NCBI GenBank assembly: GCA_046343015.1
Contig: JBKDOL010000127.1
Location: forward strand, 1 to 64,000
Direction: 5' to 3'
DNA from: BJ22 sp021298375
GTDB taxonomy: Bacteria; Planctomycetota; Planctomycetia; Pirellulales; Pirellulaceae
DNA length: 64,000 nucleotides
Shown here piece by piece: positions 8,160 through 15,978 of the stretch. Below the pieces are notes generated by a model. The model made no database searches. It had not been told where the DNA came from and was given only the letters and a program-made list of their open reading frames with translations. Both the position numbers and the translations under genes were made by a program. The first letter of the stretch is position 1. The number at the start of each line of letters is the position of its first letter.

Positions 8160-9971
8160 ATGGAATTGCTGGCTAAGGCCTCCAGGTTGTTGTTCTTTAC
8201 CGGCAAGGGCGGTGTCGGCAAAACCTCGCTGGCCTGCGCGACGGCTGTCCGACTCGCCGATGATGGCAAAAGGGTGCTCCTCGTAAGCACTGACCCGGCA
8301 TCCAATCTCGACCAGGTTTTCGGCTTAACCATCGGGGATCATGAGCCGACCGCCATTCCAGAAGTGCCCCGACTGCACGTGTTGAATGTCGATCCGGGTG
8401 CCGCGGCGGCCGCCTATCGCGATCGCCTCATCGGGCCGGTTCGCAACTTGCTTCCTCCCGAAGCGATCCGCAGCATGGAAGAGCAGCTCTCCGGAGCCTG
8501 CACGACAGAGATCGCTGCATTCGATGAGTTCACCGGACTCTTGACTGACCCCGAAGTCGCTCTGAACTACGACCACCTGATTTTCGATACAGCTCCAACT
8601 GGTCACACCTTGCGATTGTTGCAATTGCCTTCTGCCTGGAGTGGATTTCTGGAATCGAGCCCCAATGGGACGTCGTGCCTTGGTCCACTGGCTGGACTGG
8701 AAAAACAGCGTCACCGCTATACCGAGGCCGTCGCGCTTCTGGGAAACCCGGCCAGCACTCAAATGGTCCTCGTTTCCCGGGCACAGAAGGCGGCCCTGCG
8801 GGAGGCGGCGAGGACAAGTCATGAACTGCAGGCGATGGGCGTTTGCAATCAGATTCTGATACTCAACGGGCTGCTTCCCCAACCGACTTCCGGAGACCCC
8901 CTGGCCGAGTCCATTTGGCAGCGCGAGCAACACGCGATCGCCGAATTGCCAGCCGAATTGGCTGGCTTGCCGCGGGAAGCGGTTTGGCTGCAGCCCTTCA
9001 ACCTCGTTGGCGTAGCGGCTCTGCGGGCGTTGTTACCCCGAATGTCAGATGCTCAAGCGGATACGGCGCCTTCCGCAAAGCGACCAGAAGCGGCTACGGG
9101 GAACTCGCAGCTCGCCGACGGACATCGACTATCCGAATTGATTGATGAGCTGGAGCGGGATCAGCATGGGCTTGTGATGGTGCTCGGCAAAGGCGGCGTG
9201 GGGAAAACGACGGTGGCTTCCGCGATTGCGGTCGAGCTTGCCAATCGGGGCCATGCTGTGCACCTGACGACGACCGACCCGGCCGCGCACCTGGTCTTTA
9301 CGGTTGACTCCAATTTCCGCAACCTGCAGGTGGACCGCATCGACCCGGTCGCGGAGAGCGAGCGGTATCGGAGGGAAGTGCTTGAGACAAACGGCCGGCA
9401 ACTGGATGAGGCCGGGCGGGCCCTTTTGGCGGAAGATCTCAGGTCGCCCTGCACCGATGAGATTGCCGTATTTCAGGCGTTCTCCCGCATCCTTCAGGAA
9501 GCGCAGCAGAAATTCGTCGTCGTCGACACCGCTCCCACGGGACACACGTTGTTGCTTCTGGATGCCACAGGAGCCTATCACCGGGACATGACCCGGCATC
9601 TCGCAGGCGGAAAGAGCCCCATTACACCGCTAATGAGACTCCAAGACCCGGAACAGACAAAGATGGTCATCGTCACTCTGGCTGAGCCAACACCTGTTTC
9701 GGAAGCTGAACTGCTTCAAGCCGATTTGCGCCGAGCGGGGATTGAGCCGTGGGCTTGGGTGATCAATTCGGCGCTCTCTGCGGCGCGACCTGATGATCCT
9801 TTGCTGCTCAAGCGGGCCGAAGCGGAGCGGGCTCAAATCCAAAGAGTACGCGCCAATACCGGGCGTTTGGCTATCATTCCGTTTCTGCCGTTTGACCCCG
9901 TGGGGAATCGAAAACTACTCAACCTGAGTCATTCCCAGTCGCCCCCCCAAACCAGCAAGGAGAATGGCTGA
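8160..9971 (+). CDS. arsA: Arsenite-translocating ATPase ArsA, two-domain form
   Basis: 603 residues, the length of the duplicated ArsA type. P-loops GKGGVGKT lie at 15-22 and 343-350, switch motifs DTAPTGHT at about 143 and 457, and the three metal-binding cysteines of ArsA are present: C114 (GACTTEI), C173 (GTSCLGP) and C431 (SPCTDEI). ArsA uses ATP to drive As(III)/Sb(III) export through ArsB. It is first in a four-gene operon behind a palindromic operator, and its TGA abuts the ATG of the repressor gene (TGAATG), implying translational coupling. No arsB or acr3 permease gene is present in this window. Confidence 0.96.
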   Translation: MELLAKASRLLFFTGKGGVGKTSLACATAVRLADDGKRVLLVSTDPASNLDQVFGLTIGDHEPTAIPEVPRLHVLNVDPGAAAAAYRDRLIGPVRNLLPPEAIRSMEEQLSGACTTEIAAFDEFTGLLTDPEVALNYDHLIFDTAPTGHTLRLLQLPSAWSGFLESSPNGTSCLGPLAGLEKQRHRYTEAVALLGNPASTQMVLVSRAQKAALREAARTSHELQAMGVCNQILILNGLLPQPTSGDPLAESIWQREQHAIAELPAELAGLPREAVWLQPFNLVGVAALRALLPRMSDAQADTAPSAKRPEAATGNSQLADGHRLSELIDELERDQHGLVMVLGKGGVGKTTVASAIAVELANRGHAVHLTTTDPAAHLVFTVDSNFRNLQVDRIDPVAESERYRREVLETNGRQLDEAGRALLAEDLRSPCTDEIAVFQAFSRILQEAQQKFVVVDTAPTGHTLLLLDATGAYHRDMTRHLAGGKSPITPLMRLQDPEQTKMVIVTLAEPTPVSEAELLQADLRRAGIEPWAWVINSALSAARPDDPLLLKRAEAERAQIQRVRANTGRLAIIPFLPFDPVGNRKLLNLSHSQSPPQTSKENG

Positions 9972-10376
9972 ATGGCTGGACCTCGTTCGAAGACTCCCGG
10001 CTGCAGCGGTCCAGAGTCCTTGATCTCGCGCCCGCTTCTTTCACCGATTCAGGCAGGGGGGCTGGCGGCTGTCTTCAAGGTTTTGGCCAACGATACCCGA
10101 TTGCGCCTCCTGCATGCCTTGATTCGGGATGAGGAACTTTGCCTCACTGATTTGGCTCGAAAAATCGGCATGAAGCCACAAGCGGTTTCCAATCAGATTC
10201 AGCGGTTGGCCGATCTGGGAGTTGTCCGTTCCCGCCGTATTGGCAACAACGTCCTGTATCAGGTGGTCGATGTGTGCGTGCGATCCCTGCTGGAAGAGGC
10301 TTTCTGCTTGATGGAAGAGGTCAACGGACGCTCGGCGAGACCCCGGCGACGAACCGGGTTATCCGTCAGGTCGTGA
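9972..10376 (+). CDS. arsR: ArsR/SmtB-family metalloregulatory repressor
   Basis: 134 residues. Winged-helix core: LAAVFKVLANDTRLRLLHAL, then ELCLTDLARKIGMKPQAVSNQIQRL as recognition helices and VVRSRRIGNNVLYQVVD as the wing. The usual ArsR CVCDL box is reduced to one Cys in ELCLTDLA; another two lie in the C-terminal helix (DVCVRSLLEEAFC), so the metal site may be rearranged. The ATG directly follows the arsA stop. Expected to bind the dyad at 8105-8124 and release it on As(III). Other thiophilic metals are possible effectors. Confidence 0.9.
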   Translation: MAGPRSKTPGCSGPESLISRPLLSPIQAGGLAAVFKVLANDTRLRLLHALIRDEELCLTDLARKIGMKPQAVSNQIQRLADLGVVRSRRIGNNVLYQVVDVCVRSLLEEAFCLMEEVNGRSARPRRRTGLSVRS

Positions 10377-10487
10377 GCGTTTGGGCGCCCTGGGCCTTCA
10401 ACGCAACAGACCTCGCGGGCGGGGCGAATACGAATGCTTGTTGAACAGGGTTGAATTTTTTTGTTTCACTTATTTCGGAGAAATGCG

Positions 10488-10853
10488 ATGGCGTTGGTTC
10501 AGGTATTCGATCCGCCAATGTGTTGCTCGACCGGGGTTTGCGGCCCCGAGGTCGATTCGGCTCTGCCGCAGTTTGCCGCCGACCTCGAGCGGCTTCGAGC
10601 CGTCGGCCACAAAGTCCAGCGGTTTAATCTGGCTCAGCAGCCGCTGGAGTTTGTCCAGAACCAGACGATTCACAAGCTGATCAGCACCGCGGGAACGAAT
10701 TGCCTGCCCGTGGTGCTCATCGAGGGAAAGCTGGTCGCTCAAGGAACCTATCCCTCGCTTCAAGAACTGACTGCGTGGATTGGGGAACCAATAACGGCCG
10801 CGTTGCCGCTCTCGTCTGGAGGCGGTTGTTGTGGCAATCAGGGATGCTGTTAG
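10488..10853 (+). CDS. arsD: Arsenite metallochaperone ArsD
   Basis: 121 residues from the ATG at 10488, preceded by GGAG at 10477-10480; the frame extends to a TTG at 10461 but homology begins at MALVQVFDPPMCC. The As(III) transfer cysteines C12, C13 and C18 (MCCSTGVCGP) are present, and the C-terminus ends GGGCCGNQGCC with two more vicinal pairs (114/115 and 120/121). The thioredoxin-like fold includes TNCLPVVLIEGKLV. ArsD hands As(III) to ArsA; both occur here in the same operon. Confidence 0.95.
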   Translation: MALVQVFDPPMCCSTGVCGPEVDSALPQFAADLERLRAVGHKVQRFNLAQQPLEFVQNQTIHKLISTAGTNCLPVVLIEGKLVAQGTYPSLQELTAWIGEPITAALPLSSGGGCCGNQGCC

Positions 10854-10977
10854 GAGCGGTCGCCGCGCTGTGTTTTCCCAATTTCGCTAGAACCTCGGGT
10901 GCGGGGAGTACTTCCGCTCCCCGGGCCGATTTTTCGCTTAACTCGAGCCCCGATCATTCCCCTTTTCCTTTGCAGAC

Positions 10978-11625
10978 ATGTCTCATCGCGCCAGCCAACC
11001 AGATTTGTTTTTTCCTCCACTCGCGGACTACCTGGAAAATGTGATGCGGGAGTTCGAGCTGATTGCTTCAGCGCGGCGAGAAGAATTGGAGCATTTGACT
11101 GATTACGTCAAGGCGAAGCGACGGGCGGGCCTGCCCGCTTTGATCAATTACATCTGTACCCACAATTCCCGCCGCAGTCACCTCGGGCAAATTTGGGGCC
11201 AGGTGGCGGCATGGTGCTACGGCCTTTCGCATGTCTCCACATTCTCTGGCGGGACAGAGGCAACCGCGTTTAATCCACGGGCAGTGGCTGCCTTGAGATC
11301 CGTTGGTTTTCAAATCAGTACTGACGACTCCCAAGCCTCAAACCCTCGATATCAAGTCCTGGCGGGAACGGCTTTGCCCAGCATGTGCTGTTACTCCAAG
11401 AGATACGACGATTCTCCCAACCCTCCGAGCGGTTTCTGCGCAGTGCTGACCTGTACACAAGCCGATGAAGCTTGTCCGCTGGTTCCTGGATGCGAACTGC
11501 GGTTGCCGATTCGCTACGAAGATCCGAAGGTCGCAGACGATACGCCGCAAGAGGCAAATCGCTATCAGGAGCGGACACGGCAGATTTGCCGTGAAATGCT
11601 TTACGCCATGTCGCTGGTCAGCTGA
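10978..11625 (+). CDS. Low-molecular-weight phosphatase-like protein, probable arsenate reductase
   Basis: 215 residues. The CX5R loop is CTHNSRR (C60-R66) followed by Ser, in the context INYICTHNSRRSHLGQIW, and a DP general-acid segment occurs later (YEDPKVAD). This subgroup of LMW protein-tyrosine-phosphatase-like proteins, longer than classic ArsC and rich in further Cys (MCCYSKR, FCAVLTCTQADEACPLVPGC), commonly sits next to arsenic genes and is expected to reduce arsenate. It ends the operon, about 125 bp after arsD. The extra cysteines could form the redox relay. A true tyrosine phosphatase role cannot be excluded. Confidence 0.82.
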   Translation: MSHRASQPDLFFPPLADYLENVMREFELIASARREELEHLTDYVKAKRRAGLPALINYICTHNSRRSHLGQIWGQVAAWCYGLSHVSTFSGGTEATAFNPRAVAALRSVGFQISTDDSQASNPRYQVLAGTALPSMCCYSKRYDDSPNPPSGFCAVLTCTQADEACPLVPGCELRLPIRYEDPKVADDTPQEANRYQERTRQICREMLYAMSLVS

Positions 11626-11716
11626 TTGCCGGACAGTGCCTGACTGGTCTGCGCATCAAATTAAGCCACACCCACCATTGGCGCGGGCGAAATTCTGGTC
11701 CGTCTGGATGCCGCGA

Positions 11717-12883
11717 CTATTCATAAGCCTTGCGATTCACGCCTTGCTCGAGGAATGCCCCGGGGTAAAGCTCCCAGGGGTTCACTTCACAGCGATTATC
11801 CGTGTATCCGGTCAGGGTCGTGTCGGGCTTGGGCTGGATCGCAAATCCAGGATTGATGTAACCATCGCGATTGGTGTCATAGACCTTTCTCACGCTGCCG
11901 TCGGCGAAGAGCAGGTTCAATGAACTTCCATGCCAGGCCCGCCAGTCGCGGGTATCCTGTAACACGAGCGGGATCGATTCGCTCCCGGTGAACTTCGCCT
12001 CCTCCTTCACAATATCGCCTTCGACCGGGAAGCTTGCCGGACTCAGCCAAGTCATCGGCGTCCCATTTGGCACCGGTGCGAACTTGGGTGGCAGGGATGG
12101 CTTGGATGAAGTGATATTCATCGCTGGACCATCGTTGAAATTCTCGGCGAGCAACACGCCGGCGCCGAGCCGCAGCGAAGCGGGAGGCCGGATCGCTGTT
12201 GCCAATCGATTCCAGCCGTCATCAGATTTGTCAGCACAGCCTAAAATGGCGACCGTCGAGTCGGGGACCCGCGCTCCGTCGAGGGCGTGAAGCGTCAGCG
12301 GGCCGGTGCAACCCGCCAGATTCCGCAAGCTGCCCTGTGTTTTGCCATTAACATTCTTCGGGCCTCCTCGGACCAAATGCCAGCTGGCCGCGTAGTTGGT
12401 ATTAAAGCCTTTGAGCACCAGGTTGGTTCGCACCCATTCGGTGCGGTCGGGATCGCTCTCCGCTCCCCAGGTTTGGGAGAGATAAAGCGAACTCCCTGTC
12501 CGTCGATCGGACGGCGTCACCTTGTTGTCGATTGGGTTCTTCGCCAGCAGGTTATTGAGTTGCTCGTCTCCCAGGCATGAACTGGAAGGGCAGAGGAGTG
12601 TCGAGGGAAGCGTGTTCTGGCGGACACAGTCGGCAACCCAGGAAAAGATTTCGACGGGACCATCCCGCGTTGGATCAAACGCGCCGGAGCAAAGTTGTCC
12701 CCGGGGGTGGTTTCCGGCGTGGGCGTGCAGTGCCAGCCCAAACTGCCGCAGGTTGTTCAGGCACTGGGTCGAGCGGGCCGCATTCCGCACGGCCAAAAAA
12801 GCGGGAAAGAGCAACGACATCAGGATGCCGATGATCGCAATCACGACCAACAGCTCCGTGAGCGTAAAACCGGGGCGACGCAT
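11717..12883 (-). CDS. DUF1559 prepilin-like protein (copy 2)
   Basis: 388 residues from the ATG at 12883, preceded by AAAGGAGG. It starts with a type IV prepilin N-terminus (MRRPGFTLTELLVVIAII), the processing site being G before FTLTE. The DUF1559 body contains NAARSTQCLNNLRQFGLA and ends with the H-X9-DG motif (HGSSLNLLFADG). Such pseudopilin-like proteins are massively expanded in planctomycetes and are thought to be exported by a type II/IV-pilus-like machine. It is a close paralogue of the gene at 13176-14321, in the same orientation and about 290 bp downstream. Confidence 0.92.
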   Translation of the reverse strand: MRRPGFTLTELLVVIAIIGILMSLLFPAFLAVRNAARSTQCLNNLRQFGLALHAHAGNHPRGQLCSGAFDPTRDGPVEIFSWVADCVRQNTLPSTLLCPSSSCLGDEQLNNLLAKNPIDNKVTPSDRRTGSSLYLSQTWGAESDPDRTEWVRTNLVLKGFNTNYAASWHLVRGGPKNVNGKTQGSLRNLAGCTGPLTLHALDGARVPDSTVAILGCADKSDDGWNRLATAIRPPASLRLGAGVLLAENFNDGPAMNITSSKPSLPPKFAPVPNGTPMTWLSPASFPVEGDIVKEEAKFTGSESIPLVLQDTRDWRAWHGSSLNLLFADGSVRKVYDTNRDGYINPGFAIQPKPDTTLTGYTDNRCEVNPWELYPGAFLEQGVNRKAYE

Positions 12884-12982
12884 GGCGTAGCCTCCTTTGT
12901 GAGTCCAAGGCAGGAGGTTCGCTCGGTCTTCCGATCCGCGTCGCCCGCGAGGCGTCACGCATCTGAATTGACCAGAAACGAG

Positions 12983-13015
12983 AAAAAGGGAGGTGCACCG
13001 CGCACGGCACCTCCC
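12983..13015 (-). terminator. Rho-independent terminator of the upstream DUF1559 gene
   Basis: On the minus strand the 9-bp stem GGGAGGTGC/GCACCTCCC is followed by TTTTT. It lies about 160 nt past the stop of the gene at 13176-14321, so the two DUF1559 paralogues are transcribed separately. Confidence 0.85.
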
Positions 13016-13175
13016 TCGGGGGTTAGCCACCTGGAAAGGGATGGTGGCTAGGGGACGCAAGCGCCTTAAAAGCTGGCAGGAGCCGGCAGCCGGCCCTGCC
13101 CAACAACTGCGTGAGTTGTTGGGCTCGGTGCCGCAAGACTACCGCCTGTTCGCCTCTCAGGCTGGGGGAGCAAGA

Positions 13176-14321
13176 CTATTCGTAAGCCTTGCGGTTGATG
13201 GCCTTGTCGATAAAGGTACCGGTGTACATGTCCCAAGGATTGACTTCGCAGCGATTGTCCTTGTAACCATAGATTTCAACATTGCTGCCAGCCGGAATCG
13301 AGAAGCCCGGGTTGATGTAACCGTCGCCGTTGGCGTCGTACAGCTTGCGGACGCTACCGTCAGCAAAGGAAACGTTGACGTATCCACCGTGCCAAGCCCG
13401 CCAGTCGCGAGTGTCTTGGAGAACCAGCGGAATGCTGGCGCTGCCAGTGTAAACCTGATCGCTGGAGTTGATTTCGCCTTCGATCGGCAGGCGACCGGGC
13501 ACGAGCCAAGCGAGCGGGGTTCCGGTCGGGACGATCGCCAACTTGCTGGCGGTCACATAGCTCGGTCCGTCATTGAAGACTTCAGCCAGGCTGGCGCCAA
13601 TGCTCAAGCGAAGCGAGGAAGGAGGCGTTACGGTCACAATCAACTTGGCTTCGGCATCGTCGCCCTTGTCGGCACAACCGAGCATGGCGATCGCGGTGCT
13701 GGGTACAGCGGCGGCGTCGAGGGCCGAGGTCTTGAGCGGACCGGCTGTCGGGAGGAAGTTCTTCAGGTTGCCGGCGGTCAGGCCGTTGACCAGTCCTGGA
13801 GCCGAGCGAACCATGTGCCAACTGGAAGCATAGTTGGTGTTGTAACCCTTGAGGATTAGGTTCGTCCGAACCCATTCGGTCCGGGCAGGATCAACAGCAG
13901 CACCCCAGGTTTGCGAGAGGTACAAGGTACTGCCAATGTTGCGGTCTGGCGGAGTAACGGAGGCGTTGCTGGTATCCTTGCCCAGAAGATTATTCAACTT
14001 TTCGTTGCCCGGCAAATTACTGCTGGGGCAAAGCAAATTTCCTGGAATAGTGCCTTGCGAGACGCAGTCGGCAACCCAAGAAAAGATTTCCACGGCTCCG
14101 TCACGAGTCGGGTCGTAAGCACCCGAGCAGACGTTGCCATTGGGGTTGTTGTTGGCGAACGATGCCGACGCCAACGCAAATTGACGGAGATTGTTCGAGC
14201 ACTGGGTCGAACGGGCGGCATTTCGCACCGCCAAAAATGCCGGGAACAGCAGGGAGACGAGAATGCCGATGATGGCAATCACGACCAGCAGTTCGATCAG
14301 GGTAAAACCTTGACGCTTCAT
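13176..14321 (-). CDS. DUF1559 prepilin-like protein (copy 1)
   Basis: 381 residues beginning MKRQGFTLIELLVVIAII, a type III/IV prepilin leader with G before FTLIE and a hydrophobic N-terminal helix. DUF1559 body with NAARSTQCSNNLRQFALA; H-X9-DG is read as HGGYVNVSFADG near the C-terminus. It aligns along its full length with the paralogue at 11717-12883 (shared ILVSLLFPAFLAVRNAARSTQC and DTRDWRAWHG), pointing to a local duplication. Followed by its own terminator. Probably an exported pseudopilin-like surface protein. Confidence 0.93.
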   Translation of the reverse strand: MKRQGFTLIELLVVIAIIGILVSLLFPAFLAVRNAARSTQCSNNLRQFALASASFANNNPNGNVCSGAYDPTRDGAVEIFSWVADCVSQGTIPGNLLCPSSNLPGNEKLNNLLGKDTSNASVTPPDRNIGSTLYLSQTWGAAVDPARTEWVRTNLILKGYNTNYASSWHMVRSAPGLVNGLTAGNLKNFLPTAGPLKTSALDAAAVPSTAIAMLGCADKGDDAEAKLIVTVTPPSSLRLSIGASLAEVFNDGPSYVTASKLAIVPTGTPLAWLVPGRLPIEGEINSSDQVYTGSASIPLVLQDTRDWRAWHGGYVNVSFADGSVRKLYDANGDGYINPGFSIPAGSNVEIYGYKDNRCEVNPWDMYTGTFIDKAINRKAYE

Positions 14322-14531
14322 CGATTTGAGTCCTTAACAATAACTACTCTGACTGCGGGGAATGGCGAATTTACAAAAAATACGCCACCAAGTTCCCTCG
14401 CGGAACAGACATGTTAGGAGTCAATTGTGAAGAGTCATCGAACGCTTCGTGAACTTTAAAAGAAGCTTTCGAGATAAAACTGTTAAGCGTTAGCGCTTTC
14501 TTCACGCGTCTTCATTTTTCTTTTCAGTTGA

Positions 14532-15923
14532 TCACTTGGGTGCTTCTGGCTGGGGAGCTGCGAGCTGGGAAATAATCCATTCAGCCACCAGCGCGCTTTG
14601 CTCGGGGTCGAAGACGGCCGACGATTGACGTGACCAGACCTGCAGTTTTCCCTCCCGTTCGGCTGAAATCTGGGCTCCGAGGTCGTATTGCCTGATCGCG
14701 GGAAAGTCGGCGAGTACCTCGCGCGCGATCTCGTTGAGCCGGGCGATTTTTTGCTGAGCCTGCGCGCGCGTCATTTTTCCCGCAGCCAGCCCGGCTGGTG
14801 GCTCCCAAGCGCTCGGAAGGGGTGTGGTGGTGAGCCAAATCAAGTTCGCATCGGTCTGTCTTAACAGATTGACGGCCAGCTTCAGGCGTTCGGCGTATTC
14901 TGCTTCCTCTGTCGACAGATCGCCCAGGCCGACATTAAAAACGATCGTGTCCCAGCGGTAACCTTCCTGGCGGTAGGGGCCAAGCCAGAGCGGCAGGCGA
15001 TTCCACTGGGCAGTCCCGCGGCAGTTTTCCGGGGGATGGTAAACCGAATAGCGACCTGCCAATTGTTTGCGAAGACTGTGGAGAACACTGAGCGAGACTT
15101 CATCGCCCAGCAGCAGCAAACGGGGTTGCTGGCCAGCCGACTCGGACCGGGCAATCTGACGGAACAAGATTTCTTGAGCTACCCAGCGATTATCAATCCA
15201 GTCCGCCAGAACCTCGACCTCCGCCTCGAACGGCTTAAGGTCGGCAATCGAACGCGCCCCGAGCCGGGCGTCGCGGTTGCCCAGTTCGGCGGTCCACTCC
15301 TCATTGCCGACAGCAAGCGTCACCAAACCATCGGCATCCACGCCCTTCACTTCTGCCGTCAACGTCAACTCTTTACCGCTATCTGCGGGGAGGTTCTCCA
15401 GCGGCAGGAGGCGATAACGAATCAATCGCTTGGGGTTGTCGCCCAGCAGGCGACGCCGTTCGTTGGGATGAGAGAATTCGGCCAGCAGCCCGAGCGGTTG
15501 GGGGAGCGGAAGCTGAAACTCGATCGCCTGACCAAACTCGGCACCGGTCGCCTGACTGCCGGGCAATTCCTGGGTCAGCAAACGGTTGGCAAGGTCAAGC
15601 TTCGGCCGGTCCAGCCGCTGGTCAATCGCCACGCCATCAGGGATTGCCACTTCGAGGTCCTCTTCGCCGCTGGCGACCCGAATCGAGTATTTGCGTTGTT
15701 CGGTAACCGTGCCGAGGATGAGCCGCAACGGCTCGCGATTGCTTTGAGCAGAAGCGGGTTGGTTTGAAGCCGATCCCGCGGTTGGGGTCGAATCGGTGGT
15801 TTGAGCCCGCCCTGACCCGCCTACCGAGAGGATCAAGCCGAGCAGCGCGATCCCCACAAGCCACCTCCGCCGGGAACGGCCAACCCTCAAACTGTCGCGA
15901 GGAACCACTTCTGATTGCTGCAT
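14532..15923 (-). CDS. Exported SGNH/GDSL-hydrolase-like protein, catalytic residues apparently lost
   Basis: 463 residues; GGAG lies about 9 nt before the ATG at 15923. One N-terminal hydrophobic segment (WLVGIALLGLILSVG) acts as signal or anchor, followed by a Thr/Ser/Gln-rich linker. The C-terminal half has SGNH topology: LLLLGDEVSLSVLHSL in block I, WDTIVFNVGLGDL in block III, IWLTTTPLPSAWEPP, and a final VFDPEQSALVAEWI. The catalytic Ser of GDS(L) reads Glu here and the DxxH His is absent, so it may be a binding protein rather than an esterase. Downstream of gyrB by 55 bp in the same direction. Confidence 0.65.
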   Translation of the reverse strand: MQQSEVVPRDSLRVGRSRRRWLVGIALLGLILSVGGSGRAQTTDSTPTAGSASNQPASAQSNREPLRLILGTVTEQRKYSIRVASGEEDLEVAIPDGVAIDQRLDRPKLDLANRLLTQELPGSQATGAEFGQAIEFQLPLPQPLGLLAEFSHPNERRRLLGDNPKRLIRYRLLPLENLPADSGKELTLTAEVKGVDADGLVTLAVGNEEWTAELGNRDARLGARSIADLKPFEAEVEVLADWIDNRWVAQEILFRQIARSESAGQQPRLLLLGDEVSLSVLHSLRKQLAGRYSVYHPPENCRGTAQWNRLPLWLGPYRQEGYRWDTIVFNVGLGDLSTEEAEYAERLKLAVNLLRQTDANLIWLTTTPLPSAWEPPAGLAAGKMTRAQAQQKIARLNEIAREVLADFPAIRQYDLGAQISAEREGKLQVWSRQSSAVFDPEQSALVAEWIISQLAAPQPEAPK

Positions 15924-15978
15924 TCGGTGGACTCCGAAAACTGAGGCGGTCTGGCGTCGAGCGGAAACAGGTTGGTTC

